A stretch of DNA of 5,491 nucleotides, taken from positions 1 through 5,491 of the forward strand of contig JAKSSQ010000124.1 in assembly GCA_024403005.1 (NCBI GenBank), written 5' to 3'. Made by a program: the position numbers and the translations under genes. Source of the DNA: Clostridia bacterium (GTDB lineage: Bacteria; Bacillota; Clostridia; Peptostreptococcales; Anaerovoracaceae). Below the pieces are notes generated by a model. It had not been told where the DNA came from and did no database searches. It saw only the letters and a list, made by a program, of their open reading frames with translations. Of the stretch, positions 5,331 through 5,491 are shown one piece after another. The number at the start of each line of letters is the position of its first letter. Within the stretch, counting starts at the first letter, position 1.

Positions 5331-5397
5331 TTCTAAACATATTAAAGCCGGACAGCTCCAGTCCTGCCAAAGCACCAAAACCTGGCAGCCAGCCGAA

Positions 5398-5491
5398 CTA
5401 CTTGCAACTCGGGCCTTCATCGTTAATAAGCGATGCAAGGCGGGCCATGCCTATGCGGATATTTTCCACGGTTACATTGCCGTAGCCCATG
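5398..5491 (-). CDS. C-terminal end of a gene, possibly a PLP-dependent aminotransferase (partial)
   Basis: Reading from the right edge, 30 codons end at a TAG (5398-5400). The peptide contains GYGNVTVENIRIGMARL and ends in GPSCK. A GYGN turn followed by an amphipathic helix with the pattern I-R-x-G-M-x-R-L is common at the C-terminus of class I/II aminotransferases and MocR-like proteins, so that is the best guess, but 30 residues cannot prove it. The edge codon is ATG, but no upstream sequence is visible to judge it as a start, and a terminator downstream supports a full-size gene entering the window. Confidence 0.55.
   Translation of the reverse strand, partial: MGYGNVTVENIRIGMARLASLINDEGPSCK

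Noticed and set aside
5364..5388. Inverted repeat CTGCCA/TGGCAG between the partial gene and its terminator as a fourth array unit
   Set aside because: Only six bases pair, the loop is 13 rather than 23 bases, the orientation order is reversed, and it is out of phase with the array.

Overview
The window looks like part of an anaerobic, low-to-medium GC Firmicute, most likely a clostridium (class Clostridia). The basis is a FeoA-FeoB fusion of the Gram-positive type, strong GGAG-type ribosome binding sites, a clostridial-type FMN-dependent alpha-hydroxy-acid dehydrogenase with an N-terminal cysteine cluster, and a nuclease-like protein of a type I associate with Clostridia. The genus cannot be fixed from sequence alone. 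Every convincing gene lies on the minus strand, so the window reads right to left.

Right edge (5491 to 5300): the last 30 codons of a gene, possibly a PLP-dependent aminotransferase, followed by a textbook minus-strand terminator. Next (5300 to 4915) is a non-coding stretch of nearly 400 bases. It holds the most unusual signal in the window: six copies of an 8-mer (TGCTGGCA or its complement) in strictly alternating orientation, forming three inverted pairs with an identical 31-base offset and a unit period of 94-95 bases.

Middle (4917 to 3871): a promoter embedded in nested inverted repeats, a 298-residue protein with a C-terminal PD-(D/E)XK nuclease-like region, and a terminator whose stem sequence matches the one at the right edge. 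A non-coding region of about 500 bases (3957 to 3462) follows. Its right half is GC-rich and full of small inverted repeats; its left half is AT-rich and is the likely control region of the iron-transport operon, with three palindrome-like sites and a leader hairpin.

Left (3461 to 68): a probable two-gene operon, feoAB fusion (ferrous iron uptake) then the FMN-dependent dehydrogenase, separated by 34 bases that hold a small hairpin and a strong ribosome binding site. The dehydrogenase carries a CX2CX2CX4C motif that could bind iron, so a functional tie to Feo is plausible but inferred. The left edge (1 to 67) has two hairpins that close the operon and terminate a converging plus-strand gene outside the window.
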